A DNA stretch of 32,798 nt from Bacteriovoracaceae bacterium (lineage in GTDB: Bacteria > Bdellovibrionota > Bacteriovoracia > Bacteriovoracales > Bacteriovoracaceae). How positions within the stretch are numbered: the first letter of the stretch is position 1; each line of letters begins with the position of its first letter. Positions 10,308 through 19,128 of this stretch are shown piece by piece. The stretch spans positions 1 through 32,798 of the forward strand of contig CANHJD010000013.1 in NCBI GenBank assembly GCA_947461145.1, read 5' to 3'. Under the pieces are notes generated by a model. The model saw only the letters and a list, made by a program, of their open reading frames with translations, was not told the origin of the DNA and ran no database searches. The translations under genes were made by a program, and so were the position numbers.

Positions 10308-10721
10308 ATGAGCGAAAAAGAAACACAAGGTCAGAAAGAAAAAGTGATGGGAAAGATCAACGAAATTAAAAAGAACGTTGAATCCTTTATTTCAGATGTG
10401 AATGTAAATGAACTAAAAGAAAGCCTTAACACAATGGTTAAGGACGCTCAGAAAGATCTTAGTAAACTCGTTGATAAAGACTTAGGCAACCTCAAGTCTA
10501 AATACCAAAAAGAAAAATTGGCCCTTGAAAATAAAGCTAAAAAGTTTATTGAAGGGCATAAAAAAGAAATTACAGCCCTCCAGAAAAAATTTGAAAAAAT
10601 GGTCAAAGAAGCGGGAAAAAAACCCGTAGCAAAAAAAGCAGCTCCTGCTCCGAAGAAAAAGGTGAACGCTAAAGTCGCAAAAGTCGTTAAGAAAGCAACG
10701 AAGAAAGTCGCAAAGAAATAA
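10308..10721 (+). CDS. Lys/Ala-rich protein: amphipathic coiled coil plus histone H1-like basic tail
   Basis: 137 aa; C-term AGKKPVAKKAAPAPKKKVNAKVAKVVKKATKKVAKK; strong SD (gaggagg). Confidence 0.8.
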   Translation: MSEKETQGQKEKVMGKINEIKKNVESFISDVNVNELKESLNTMVKDAQKDLSKLVDKDLGNLKSKYQKEKLALENKAKKFIEGHKKEITALQKKFEKMVKEAGKKPVAKKAAPAPKKKVNAKVAKVVKKATKKVAKK

Positions 10722-10727
10722 TTCAAA

Positions 10728-10749
10728 TGGGCCCGCTTAGGTGGGCCTA
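10728..10749. terminator. possible bidirectional terminator hairpin between convergent genes
   Basis: GGCCCGC-TTAG-GTGGGCC stem (one G-T wobble) between convergent genes; weak T-tract. Confidence 0.45.
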
Positions 10750-10759
10750 ATTTATCAAA

Positions 10760-12094
10760 TCAAGACACCACTTCAGTAATGTGAAAGACCTTACCTCTTC
10801 CAGATTTTTTAGACAAATACATCATTTTATCTGCGAACTCGATAATAGACTTCGCACTGCTGGCATCATTTGGATATTCTGCAATCCCAATTGATAGTGA
10901 TAATTTATACTTAATCTCAGAATCTATTTTGAATTCAGCCGATTTCACCGCCTCAGATATTCTGATCGCAATTTTTTTCGAATCCTCAACGGTTGATGAA
11001 GGCAAAAGGACAATAAATTCATCACCACCATATCGGTAAACGAGATCGTTTGATCTCAATTGAGCTTTTACAACTGTGGCCATATCTACAAGAAGCTGAC
11101 TTCCAACAATATGCCCATACTGATCATTAACATTTTTAAAGTAATCGATATCGATAAAGAGAAGACTAAATCCTTTCTTCTCAATTGAATAACGGGAAAT
11201 ATAGTAACTTAAATCTTCCAAGAGCTTTCTTTGATTGAATAAGCCTGTTACCTCATCGGTAAGAGAAAGATTAAGTATATGCTCTCTTTTCCTTGAATCA
11301 GCAATAATTGAAAGTGAAGTTCTTAAGACATTAGATAAATAATCGGAAATGATTTCGTTGATGGCAAACATTGATTTATTTCTAACTACTAAGTAAGAGA
11401 ATTTATTTTGTCCACCTTTTACGAGGAAATGGAATCTATCCTTCTCAAACCTTAAACCAAAGATTAAACCGGATGAATCTTTTAAGAACCGATTTATCCT
11501 GATTTGACGATGCTGATTCAAATCAAAAATCGACTTAAGATCTTTTGAAATTTCAAATTCTGAACTATATAAAACATGCTTTTCTATCTGGAAAAAAAGA
11601 TCAAGATAATGATTCAAACTCTCTGCGACATCCTCCACAGATAAAAAACTTTCTGGCCGAGAAAAAAAATGCAAAACAGCTCTCTCAGGGCTCCAATCTC
11701 CGGTGTGCATGACTTCGTGTAACTTAAGTCGGTTGATCACTTGACGTAAATTTTCTTGTTCCAAAGGGAGAGATAAAAAATCAAACAATCCAGATCTTAT
11801 AAATTCTACTGCGCCTTGGGAGTCAAACTTGGGTGACAAAAGAATAATCGCAGATCTAGAAAATTTTAGCCCTAATCGTCGCAGATCATGGCAAGTCTTT
11901 TGAGGCTGCTTATTAGAAAAGTAAAAGACAGCATCAATTGTTTTTTTTTGAAAGCCATCAAGATCTTCAATATCATGGAGAAATGAAATACGTCCAACAA
12001 TCCCATTTTCCTTTAGGGATTTTTTTATGGCCTCTATTGAAAATGAGTCAAGGCCAATGGCAAGAATTTCGAATCTCTCTGTTTTATCAATCAT
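10760..12094 (-). CDS. diguanylate cyclase (GGDEF) with degenerate receiver-like N-terminus
   Basis: RYGGDEF active-site motif with I-site-like RSND five residues upstream; SLTDEVTGLFNQR; N-terminal alpha/beta segment lacks the receiver Asp (DAVFYFSNK). Confidence 0.92.
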   Translation of the reverse strand: MIDKTERFEILAIGLDSFSIEAIKKSLKENGIVGRISFLHDIEDLDGFQKKTIDAVFYFSNKQPQKTCHDLRRLGLKFSRSAIILLSPKFDSQGAVEFIRSGLFDFLSLPLEQENLRQVINRLKLHEVMHTGDWSPERAVLHFFSRPESFLSVEDVAESLNHYLDLFFQIEKHVLYSSEFEISKDLKSIFDLNQHRQIRINRFLKDSSGLIFGLRFEKDRFHFLVKGGQNKFSYLVVRNKSMFAINEIISDYLSNVLRTSLSIIADSRKREHILNLSLTDEVTGLFNQRKLLEDLSYYISRYSIEKKGFSLLFIDIDYFKNVNDQYGHIVGSQLLVDMATVVKAQLRSNDLVYRYGGDEFIVLLPSSTVEDSKKIAIRISEAVKSAEFKIDSEIKYKLSLSIGIAEYPNDASSAKSIIEFADKMMYLSKKSGRGKVFHITEVVS

Positions 12095-14193
12095 TACATG
12101 TCTATATTTTTCTTTAATGCCTCAAGAGCCGTTTTTTTGTCTGATTCATCCTCTAAAACCGAAATTGCACTACGAAGAGTTTTTATTGCTTTATCAAGTT
12201 TATCTTCCAGTTCGAAACGACTTTCAACTGATTTCTTTTCCTGGACTGAAATAGATTCCATATCAAACTCCATTGAATCCAGTTTACGCTTCAACTCAAG
12301 AATTTTTAAATCCCTATTCCTAATTTGTGCTTCAGAGTCAGACTTAAGGAGTTCCAACTTCTGCTCCAATTCTTTTTCACGAAGCTGTATCTTTTTTATG
12401 TCTATTTTATTTTTCTGAGCAGATTTATCTAACTCCACGAGGAGAATCTTATTTTTCTCCTCTAAGATAAGCTTCTTTTCTTCGAATAACTTAACTCTAT
12501 CTTTTAATTCACCTATTTCATCATTGAGTTTTTTTCTTATTATTGAAAGTTCAATTTTCTTTTCATCTAACTCTGCTCTCATCGTTAATTGCTGACGATT
12601 TTGAATAATTTTCCCTTCCTCCAAATTTTGAATTTTAGTAAGAAGCTCTTCACGATCTAAACGTAAGTTTGAGATTGTCGCCTGCATTCTCTCCATTTCG
12701 CCTGAGTAAGCACCAGATATTTCACGTAACTCCTTACCATAACTTCCATCATAAGATGCCTTCTCTTCTTGAGTCTCTTTTGATTCTTTCGTCTCTTTTG
12801 ATACCTTCTTTTTGGATTTTTCTTCCTTTACAGGGGCTGGAGTCTCTTCAACAGAAAAATCGATACTACCCAAGTCGAGATCATCAGAAACTAACGGGGT
12901 ATCTAAATTATTTTCACTAGAAATTTCGACCTGATCAATTTCTGATAAATTATCATTTAAAGATAGCGACATTAAATCATCATTTAAGTCACTACTTAAA
13001 CTATTTTCACCCAATAAATCGTCACTTAAATTATCCCCACCAAGCAGATCTTCAGAAAATTCTAATGAAGGATCATCAACTGAATTCAGTGAGAGCAAAT
13101 CATCTTCCAATTCCTCTGATAAGCCTTTAGCTGCTTTAATTTCAACCTGTGAAGCATCGAAATCCATTAAAGCATCAATCTCCTTCAACTTCTGCATAGC
13201 TTCATCTGATAGATCTCCATCCTCGACTTCAGAATTGGCATTATTTTCTGAAGAGTTGAAATTTAAATTATCAGAATCCTTGGTATGGTTCTCATTCTCA
13301 TCGCCAAGAGACGGAGGCAATTCACTTTCAGGTTCGTCAAAACTTAGTTCGCCAATATTTTCAATTTGCTCATCTTGATTTTCACCGAGTTCAAGACTCT
13401 CATCACCAAGATCAAAATCCATCCCATCTGAATCTTCCGTATTTAGATCTGGTATTTCACCATCGTCAGATAAATCGAGACTTGAATCATCATCGATTGC
13501 TAAATCAAGGCCCTCTTCCTCTGCACTGTTGGCAGTGATTTCCCCATCTGAACCTAACTCTAAATCTCCGAGGTCATCCAATGATAATTCCTGATCCTTA
13601 TCGCTCATATCAACTCCTAAATCGATTTCATCTGGAACACTTGGGGCAACCTGCCGAGGTGTATCCTTCAAGACTGTTTTAATATTTTTTTTATTTTCAA
13701 AAACCTGTGAAAAAAGAAGTTCAATTTCTTTATTCTCAGGAAGCTCGCATAATTCTTTGAGTGATTTTTCTAACTCAGGATCAAAAGCATTTGAGATTGA
13801 AATTGCCTGTTTAGCAGAAGTATTTTTTGATTCAACCTTAAGCATATTGCCGAGTATTTCAATCAGGCTTTGTTGATCATCTTTGTGCGAAACATAAACA
13901 TCCCCACCGACTGGGGTTGTTTTATGTGATAGCTGATCTATCTGAGCGCTTTCGGCCATGACGTAAATGATTTTAGACGTTTTAAATGAATCCCTAGCTT
14001 GCAAAATGAGCTCATCTAAAGCTTCTGACGTTTTATCTAAATAAACAAAAAACAGTAATTCTTCTTCGCCATTTTCTCTAATTTGAGAAAGACTTTTTTT
14101 ATCACTAACCCAAATAGCATCATCCAGAAAAAAAATTTTCTTCTGGAACTCTTTCATGGGTACGGAATTCAAACTTATTATGTAGTTGGACAT
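12094..14193 (-). CDS. acidic Ser/Asp/Glu/Leu-rich protein with receiver-like N-terminus and long C-terminal coiled coil
   Basis: 699 aa; middle region DLGDLELGSDGEI...DDLLGGDNLSDDLLGENSLSSDLNDDL; heptad-rich C-terminus; shares one nucleotide (TAATG) with the downstream GGDEF gene. Confidence 0.8.
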   Translation of the reverse strand: MSNYIISLNSVPMKEFQKKIFFLDDAIWVSDKKSLSQIRENGEEELLFFVYLDKTSEALDELILQARDSFKTSKIIYVMAESAQIDQLSHKTTPVGGDVYVSHKDDQQSLIEILGNMLKVESKNTSAKQAISISNAFDPELEKSLKELCELPENKEIELLFSQVFENKKNIKTVLKDTPRQVAPSVPDEIDLGVDMSDKDQELSLDDLGDLELGSDGEITANSAEEEGLDLAIDDDSSLDLSDDGEIPDLNTEDSDGMDFDLGDESLELGENQDEQIENIGELSFDEPESELPPSLGDENENHTKDSDNLNFNSSENNANSEVEDGDLSDEAMQKLKEIDALMDFDASQVEIKAAKGLSEELEDDLLSLNSVDDPSLEFSEDLLGGDNLSDDLLGENSLSSDLNDDLMSLSLNDNLSEIDQVEISSENNLDTPLVSDDLDLGSIDFSVEETPAPVKEEKSKKKVSKETKESKETQEEKASYDGSYGKELREISGAYSGEMERMQATISNLRLDREELLTKIQNLEEGKIIQNRQQLTMRAELDEKKIELSIIRKKLNDEIGELKDRVKLFEEKKLILEEKNKILLVELDKSAQKNKIDIKKIQLREKELEQKLELLKSDSEAQIRNRDLKILELKRKLDSMEFDMESISVQEKKSVESRFELEDKLDKAIKTLRSAISVLEDESDKKTALEALKKNIDM

Positions 14194-14336
14194 AAAATTT
14201 CCATATTAATAATGATAACTTAGGAACAGCTCACGAGGCAGTTCCGGCAAAGATTGCTTAAAATGAATACTCACAGGAGTATTGCTTCATTCTGCGCACC
14301 ATAATACAATCAAAGAGCTACTGTTAGGGAGGCAAC

Positions 14337-15314
14337 GTGGGAAAAGTAATTTTAATTGCTATATTTCTGACTTTAACGATCGGGAACGTTTTTGCTGAAG
14401 AATATCTTCCATCAAATATTTTAATGATGGATGATAAGTTTTCTCATCATGTGATCCTTGTTGAGAAAGCTACTCATAAGCTTCATCTTTTTGAGAACTC
14501 AATTACAGCTCCCAAACTAGTTAAGACCTACAATTCTGTTACTGGTAAATTTAAGGGAAATAAATTCATTAATGGTGACCATAAAACTCCTGAAGGGATT
14601 TATACCATTTATGATTTTCTCTCAAAAGAAGAACTCCTCAAACGTCATGGAAAATATGCAGAAATTTATGGCAGTGGTGCCTTTCCAATGAATTATCCCA
14701 ATTTCATAGATGAGAGGGCCGGTAAAACGGGCGGAGGAATTTGGCTCCACTCAACTGACGATGACAGCAGGATCTCCAAAGGCCTAGACTCAAGAGGTTG
14801 TGTGGTTCTTCAAAATGCAGACTTAAAAGATATTTCTCAATATATCGAACTTGAACATACTCCAATTGTGGTGGTTCAGGATGTAACGTTTTTGTCAAAA
14901 ACTACTTGGGAGAGAAATAGAAACGATATTAATGATGCAGTTTCAAAATGGGCAAAGGCTTGGCAAAACAAAGATTTTGCATCATATATTGCGAGTTATG
15001 ACCCTCAACGCTTTCATGACCGCACGAAGGGAAATTACAATTCTTACAAGACCTATAAGCAAGCAGTCTTTTCACGTCCAGACTCACCAAGTATTAAACT
15101 TGATTTTATCTCCATAATGGCAAATTCAGATTATGCTGTTGTTCAACTTCAGCAGGACTATCGCTCCTCAATTATCAATGATACCGGTAAAAAGACTCTC
15201 TACCTACAAAAAGATACAAACTACGATTGGAAAATTGTAGGAGAGCTTTGGACAAGATCACCACAAAGCAACGTAGCCTTCAAGCCAACAATGCGTTTTT
15301 TTAAAGATCAATAA
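14337..15314 (+). CDS. YkuD-domain (L,D-transpeptidase/L,D-carboxypeptidase fold) protein with C-terminal NTF2-like domain; Csd6/Bd1075-like architecture
   Basis: GTG start after AGGGAGG SD; signal peptide; catalytic pattern IWLHSTDDDSRISKGLDSRGCVVL; C-terminal DAVSKWAKAWQNKDFASYIASYDP...YDWKIVGELW typical of NTF2-like domains. Confidence 0.88.
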   Translation: MGKVILIAIFLTLTIGNVFAEEYLPSNILMMDDKFSHHVILVEKATHKLHLFENSITAPKLVKTYNSVTGKFKGNKFINGDHKTPEGIYTIYDFLSKEELLKRHGKYAEIYGSGAFPMNYPNFIDERAGKTGGGIWLHSTDDDSRISKGLDSRGCVVLQNADLKDISQYIELEHTPIVVVQDVTFLSKTTWERNRNDINDAVSKWAKAWQNKDFASYIASYDPQRFHDRTKGNYNSYKTYKQAVFSRPDSPSIKLDFISIMANSDYAVVQLQQDYRSSIINDTGKKTLYLQKDTNYDWKIVGELWTRSPQSNVAFKPTMRFFKDQ

Positions 15315-16054
15315 TGAAAGAACCTATTCAGCAAAGTGGGCAGGATGTTTCAATTGTCATATACGACGCTCCTCTTCCTCCTCGATATTTAAGATTTTCG
15401 AAGAAATTTATTAAAACTATTTTTTTCGTTATCCCAATAACTCTGGGCCTAATTATTTTGACTCTTATTTTCTTTGGGATTAGTAGACAAATTGAGCAAT
15501 CCCCTTCAAAGATCTTACCTAGCATAGTTAGTGATGAATCAAAATTAGGCGAACTAGAGATTGAATTAAAATCACTTCGTGAAAGTAATGAATTACTCCA
15601 AAATAAATTGGCAACTCAGACAATAAATGAAAATAATCAGGAAGACCCCTATCTTTTGGCCGTTAAAAAGCCATACGGAATGCAGAATTTAATTTCTGAA
15701 AATAAGGTAACTCTTGACCAATTTGAGTTTTCCACAACAACCGATAAGATAAATTTCAAATTTCAAATTATTAACAATGACCCTGAATCAAAAGTTTCAG
15801 GTCATATTATTGTATTTATGATTTCAAAGCTTGGAATTATAGGATATCCAGAAGCTGTTAATGCTGCATTTGGGTCAGGTGTAAAGTTTTCGATGGGCGA
15901 ACCATTTGCAGTATCAAGACTACGTCCAACCAATGCAGAGTTCTTAATAAAACCGTTTGGAGAATCAGTTAAGTTTCTCATCTATATTTTCTCTCGCGAA
16001 GGAGATCTTCTTCAGATGAAAGAAACTGAATCCTACAACCTATCAGGTAAATAA
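15314..16054 (+). CDS. single-pass membrane protein with coiled coil, unknown function
   Basis: 246 aa; TM FIKTIFFVIPITLGLIILTLIFF; coiled coil KLGELEIELKSLRESNELLQNKL; TAATG overlap with the preceding gene. Confidence 0.75.
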   Translation: MKEPIQQSGQDVSIVIYDAPLPPRYLRFSKKFIKTIFFVIPITLGLIILTLIFFGISRQIEQSPSKILPSIVSDESKLGELEIELKSLRESNELLQNKLATQTINENNQEDPYLLAVKKPYGMQNLISENKVTLDQFEFSTTTDKINFKFQIINNDPESKVSGHIIVFMISKLGIIGYPEAVNAAFGSGVKFSMGEPFAVSRLRPTNAEFLIKPFGESVKFLIYIFSREGDLLQMKETESYNLSGK

Positions 16055-16056
16055 TT

Positions 16057-16404
16057 ATGAATGAAACTGATTTCAGAAAATTTAATTATAATGTTCTTGG
16101 AGCGAATTCTTCAATCAAAGGTGACTTAACCCTTACGGGAGATGCAATTATTACATCCAAGATTGAAGGAAGTGTTGAAGTAAAAGAAACTGGAAAACTT
16201 GTTTTGGAACGAGGAAGTCATATTATTGGTAAAGTTAAGGCAATCGACCTCGAAATCTTTGGTCAAGTTGATGGAGAAATTGAGTGTTCAGGGATTGTCT
16301 CTATCAGATCAAGTGCCCATGTTGTTGGCTCAGTGAAATCAGCTCGATTGGTGATCTACCCGGGAGCTGTCGTAGAAATGACTGCCAACTCCCAAGTAGA
16401 ATAG
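16057..16404 (+). CDS. bactofilin (polymer-forming cytoskeletal protein)
   Basis: 115 aa beta-helical pattern SSIKGDLTLTGDAIITSKIEGSVEVKETGKLVLERGSHIIGKVKAIDLEIFGQVDGEIECSGIVSIRSSAHVVGSV. Confidence 0.92.
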   Translation: MNETDFRKFNYNVLGANSSIKGDLTLTGDAIITSKIEGSVEVKETGKLVLERGSHIIGKVKAIDLEIFGQVDGEIECSGIVSIRSSAHVVGSVKSARLVIYPGAVVEMTANSQVE

Positions 16405-16406
16405 AA

Positions 16407-17771
16407 TTAAAGAAATTTTTTATAATCTAAGATTTTGACAGGCCTGATTCGAGAAAGAGTCTTCTCTAGGCTCTTATCTCCAACAACCACAATAGTTAAC
16501 CTCTCCCATGGAAAAGCCTCAAGACTTGCCTGAGAAAGAGCTTCTGGTGTTAGTGCAGCAATAATTTGTGGATATTTTTCAAGTTCACTTAGACTTCTAT
16601 TTTGATGATCATAAATCATTATTTGCGTTAGAAAGGCATTCGTCTCTTCAAATGCAAAAGCAAAGCTTCCAATTTGATGCCCCTGCTGATGCTTAAATTC
16701 CTGAAGATCAATTTTATTAGCACTCAGATCAGTGAAAATATCTCTGACAATAGTAATGGCTTCTGGTGTAGTCTCTGTTTTAGAGAATGTCATTATACCT
16801 GCCCTGCCGTAATCTCTTTGCATTGATACATAGGCACCCGCAGAATAAGTTAATCCCCTTTTCACACGCAATTCTTGGATCAATTTTGAGGTAAACCCTC
16901 CACCTAAAAAGCCAGCAAGGAAACCATAGCTATCATTCTTGCCCAAAATCTCATTCGCTGTTACATATCGCCCAATACGAATCTGTGCCTGATTTGCTCC
17001 ATTTACTGGAACAAGATAAATAGCACTTTGTGTTTCGGGCTTAGTTAATTCTATCTTCTTTAAAGATTTTTCTGAGGACCATGGACAGTTTTTCGAAATA
17101 ACTTCCTTAAGTTTGTAGGCCTCAGCTGGCCCAGAAAGATAAAGCACTTTTCTAGCTTTATTCAATTCATTCAGCCTTTTTTTCAATTTCACTGAATCGA
17201 GTTTATCGAAACTCTCTAAAGTTCCTTCCGCAGATTTTGCAAACGGAGTCCCAGTCAATGTGACCTCTCTAAATACCCTATCAGCCAAAGTGGAATGAGA
17301 ATTAACAATACTTTTAATTTGATTCTTAGAGCGACTAACGTAGGACTTAAGCTCTACCTCAGGAAACTGTGCATCCTTAAACATTTCACAAACTTTTGTA
17401 ACAACTGGAACAATATCTTTTGTTAAACCTTGAATACTATATGTTGAGTATTCGTGAGTGACTGCTCGTCTTAATTTTGTTGCATAGAAATCAAAATATT
17501 CCGCTAATTCTTCTTGAGAATCTTTTGATGTTCCCGAGGACATTTGCTCGAATGAAGCCTGAGTTAGGCCTGAAAACTCTTCGTTTAGAGCCCCGTCCTG
17601 AAAGTAGATAATGGCATTATAACGTGGGAACTTATCATCTTCAATCCAAACGACTTCCAAATCTCCCCATTTATCTCTCTTAACATTATTTAAGAATGAA
17701 GCAGAAAAAGCAGAAATTGATTTAAAAAGAATTAAGGCAAATATTATTTTATTTCTCATATTTAATCTCAC
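16407..17771 (-). CDS. M16-family peptidase-like protein, non-catalytic partner (no HxxEH)
   Basis: M16 C-terminal motif QELRVKRGLTYSAGAYV present; zinc motif position reads ASFEQMSSGT. GTG start at 17771 or ATG at 17759. Confidence 0.88.
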   Translation of the reverse strand: MRLNMRNKIIFALILFKSISAFSASFLNNVKRDKWGDLEVVWIEDDKFPRYNAIIYFQDGALNEEFSGLTQASFEQMSSGTSKDSQEELAEYFDFYATKLRRAVTHEYSTYSIQGLTKDIVPVVTKVCEMFKDAQFPEVELKSYVSRSKNQIKSIVNSHSTLADRVFREVTLTGTPFAKSAEGTLESFDKLDSVKLKKRLNELNKARKVLYLSGPAEAYKLKEVISKNCPWSSEKSLKKIELTKPETQSAIYLVPVNGANQAQIRIGRYVTANEILGKNDSYGFLAGFLGGGFTSKLIQELRVKRGLTYSAGAYVSMQRDYGRAGIMTFSKTETTPEAITIVRDIFTDLSANKIDLQEFKHQQGHQIGSFAFAFEETNAFLTQIMIYDHQNRSLSELEKYPQIIAALTPEALSQASLEAFPWERLTIVVVGDKSLEKTLSRIRPVKILDYKKFL

Positions 17772-19114
17772 TTATTTTTATTCCACACAGAAACCAGAAC
17801 GCTTGGTCGGGAGAACGTTTCACGACAAAGACCTTTAACTTCTTGTTCAGAGACTTTGTCAAAAATATCCAGTTCACTCTTATAGAATCTCCAATCCCCA
17901 AAAACGACTTGTCTCTCCCCAAGAAATCCTGCCAGACCTGAATTTGTATCTAGGCCACTATAAAGTAGTGCAAGGTAATTATTTTTAACTTTCTGAATAT
18001 TTTTCGCTGTTATTTCAGTTTCACAAAATGAGATCAATTTTTTTACTAAATCATCTCGAAATTCTTTCAGATTAATACCTTTTATTAATTCGCCTCCAAC
18101 TGAGAAGAACCCCGTTTTTTCCAGAGACTGATGAGAGGCATAGATAGAACTGGCGATAGGTTTTTCAATTAGAACATATTGCTTTACAAGAGATGCGCTT
18201 TTTCCAGAGCCAATAATGGACGCCAAGACATCCAGGCCATAACCTTTTGGGTGGCCAGATTTATAAGTCGTAAAGCCCAACATGAATAATGGGTTAGGAG
18301 ACTCACCTTTTCTAGAAATTATTTGTGACTCTTTCCAATTAGGAATAAAATCACTTTCTTTCAATTCTTTGTGAGCCTTTTCAACAGTTGGTGAAGAAGA
18401 AATCTTTCCAAATTTTTCTTTTATTAAGTCTTTTGCCTTGGTTATATCAATGTCCCCAACAAGTATGATTTTTGCATTATTTGGAGCATAGAAACGCTTG
18501 AAATACTGGTACATCTGGTCTCGGCTAACATTTTTTATGTCTTGAATTTCACCTATCACAGAGCGACCATAGGGTGTGCCCTTGAAAATCGCGGACATCA
18601 TCTCAATATATATCTGCCCTTTGGGAGAATTTTCATAGCGCATCTTTCTTTCTTCAAGAACGACATCTCGCTCTTTATTAAAATCTTCATTGTCTAAAAG
18701 AAGATTCTCCATCCGATCAGCTTCTATATCTAAAATTTGCTCAAGTTCACTTGAAGGCATATTTTCGTAATAAACTGTCATGTCATTCGTAGTATAGGCG
18801 TTAGTAGATCCTCCGCTTCCCTCAATGATGAAATCAATTTTATTTTTCCCATACTTTTTAGCCCCCTTAAACATCATGTGTTCCAGGAGATGACTCGCTC
18901 CAGTGATACCTGGAACTTCATTTTTACTACCAACATTGTAAAAAGTTTGAATTGAAAAAATGGGAAGCTTGGAGTTGCGAACAATTAAAGCAACAAGACC
19001 ATTTTCCAGCTTCAATTCTTCAACATCTATATTTATGCTCTTTGAAAGAGTTGCGGTCTCTTTAACTGTGGAACATCCTAACAGCAAAGCAAATGACAAA
19101 AACCAAATTCTCAT
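17768..19114 (-). CDS. M16-family zinc metallopeptidase, lipoprotein
   Basis: HLLEHMMFKG (HxxEH) with downstream E; start chosen at MRIWFLSFALLLGCS (lipobox) instead of the track start 19144, which would overlap the divergent gene. Confidence 0.9.
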   Translation of the reverse strand: MRIWFLSFALLLGCSTVKETATLSKSINIDVEELKLENGLVALIVRNSKLPIFSIQTFYNVGSKNEVPGITGASHLLEHMMFKGAKKYGKNKIDFIIEGSGGSTNAYTTNDMTVYYENMPSSELEQILDIEADRMENLLLDNEDFNKERDVVLEERKMRYENSPKGQIYIEMMSAIFKGTPYGRSVIGEIQDIKNVSRDQMYQYFKRFYAPNNAKIILVGDIDITKAKDLIKEKFGKISSSPTVEKAHKELKESDFIPNWKESQIISRKGESPNPLFMLGFTTYKSGHPKGYGLDVLASIIGSGKSASLVKQYVLIEKPIASSIYASHQSLEKTGFFSVGGELIKGINLKEFRDDLVKKLISFCETEITAKNIQKVKNNYLALLYSGLDTNSGLAGFLGERQVVFGDWRFYKSELDIFDKVSEQEVKGLCRETFSRPSVLVSVWNKNK

Positions 19115-19128
19115 TGTAGCATCCTTAT

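Noticed and set aside
10448-10726. Minus-strand 92-aa Phe/Ala-rich ORF
   Set aside because: Shadow of the Lys/Ala-rich coding sequence (AAA/GCA codons read in reverse).
14327-14336. Shared GTTAGGGAGGC string before the YkuD gene and before htpG as a regulatory motif
   Set aside because: Explained by strong Shine-Dalgarno sequences (AGGGAGG) at the right distance from both starts.
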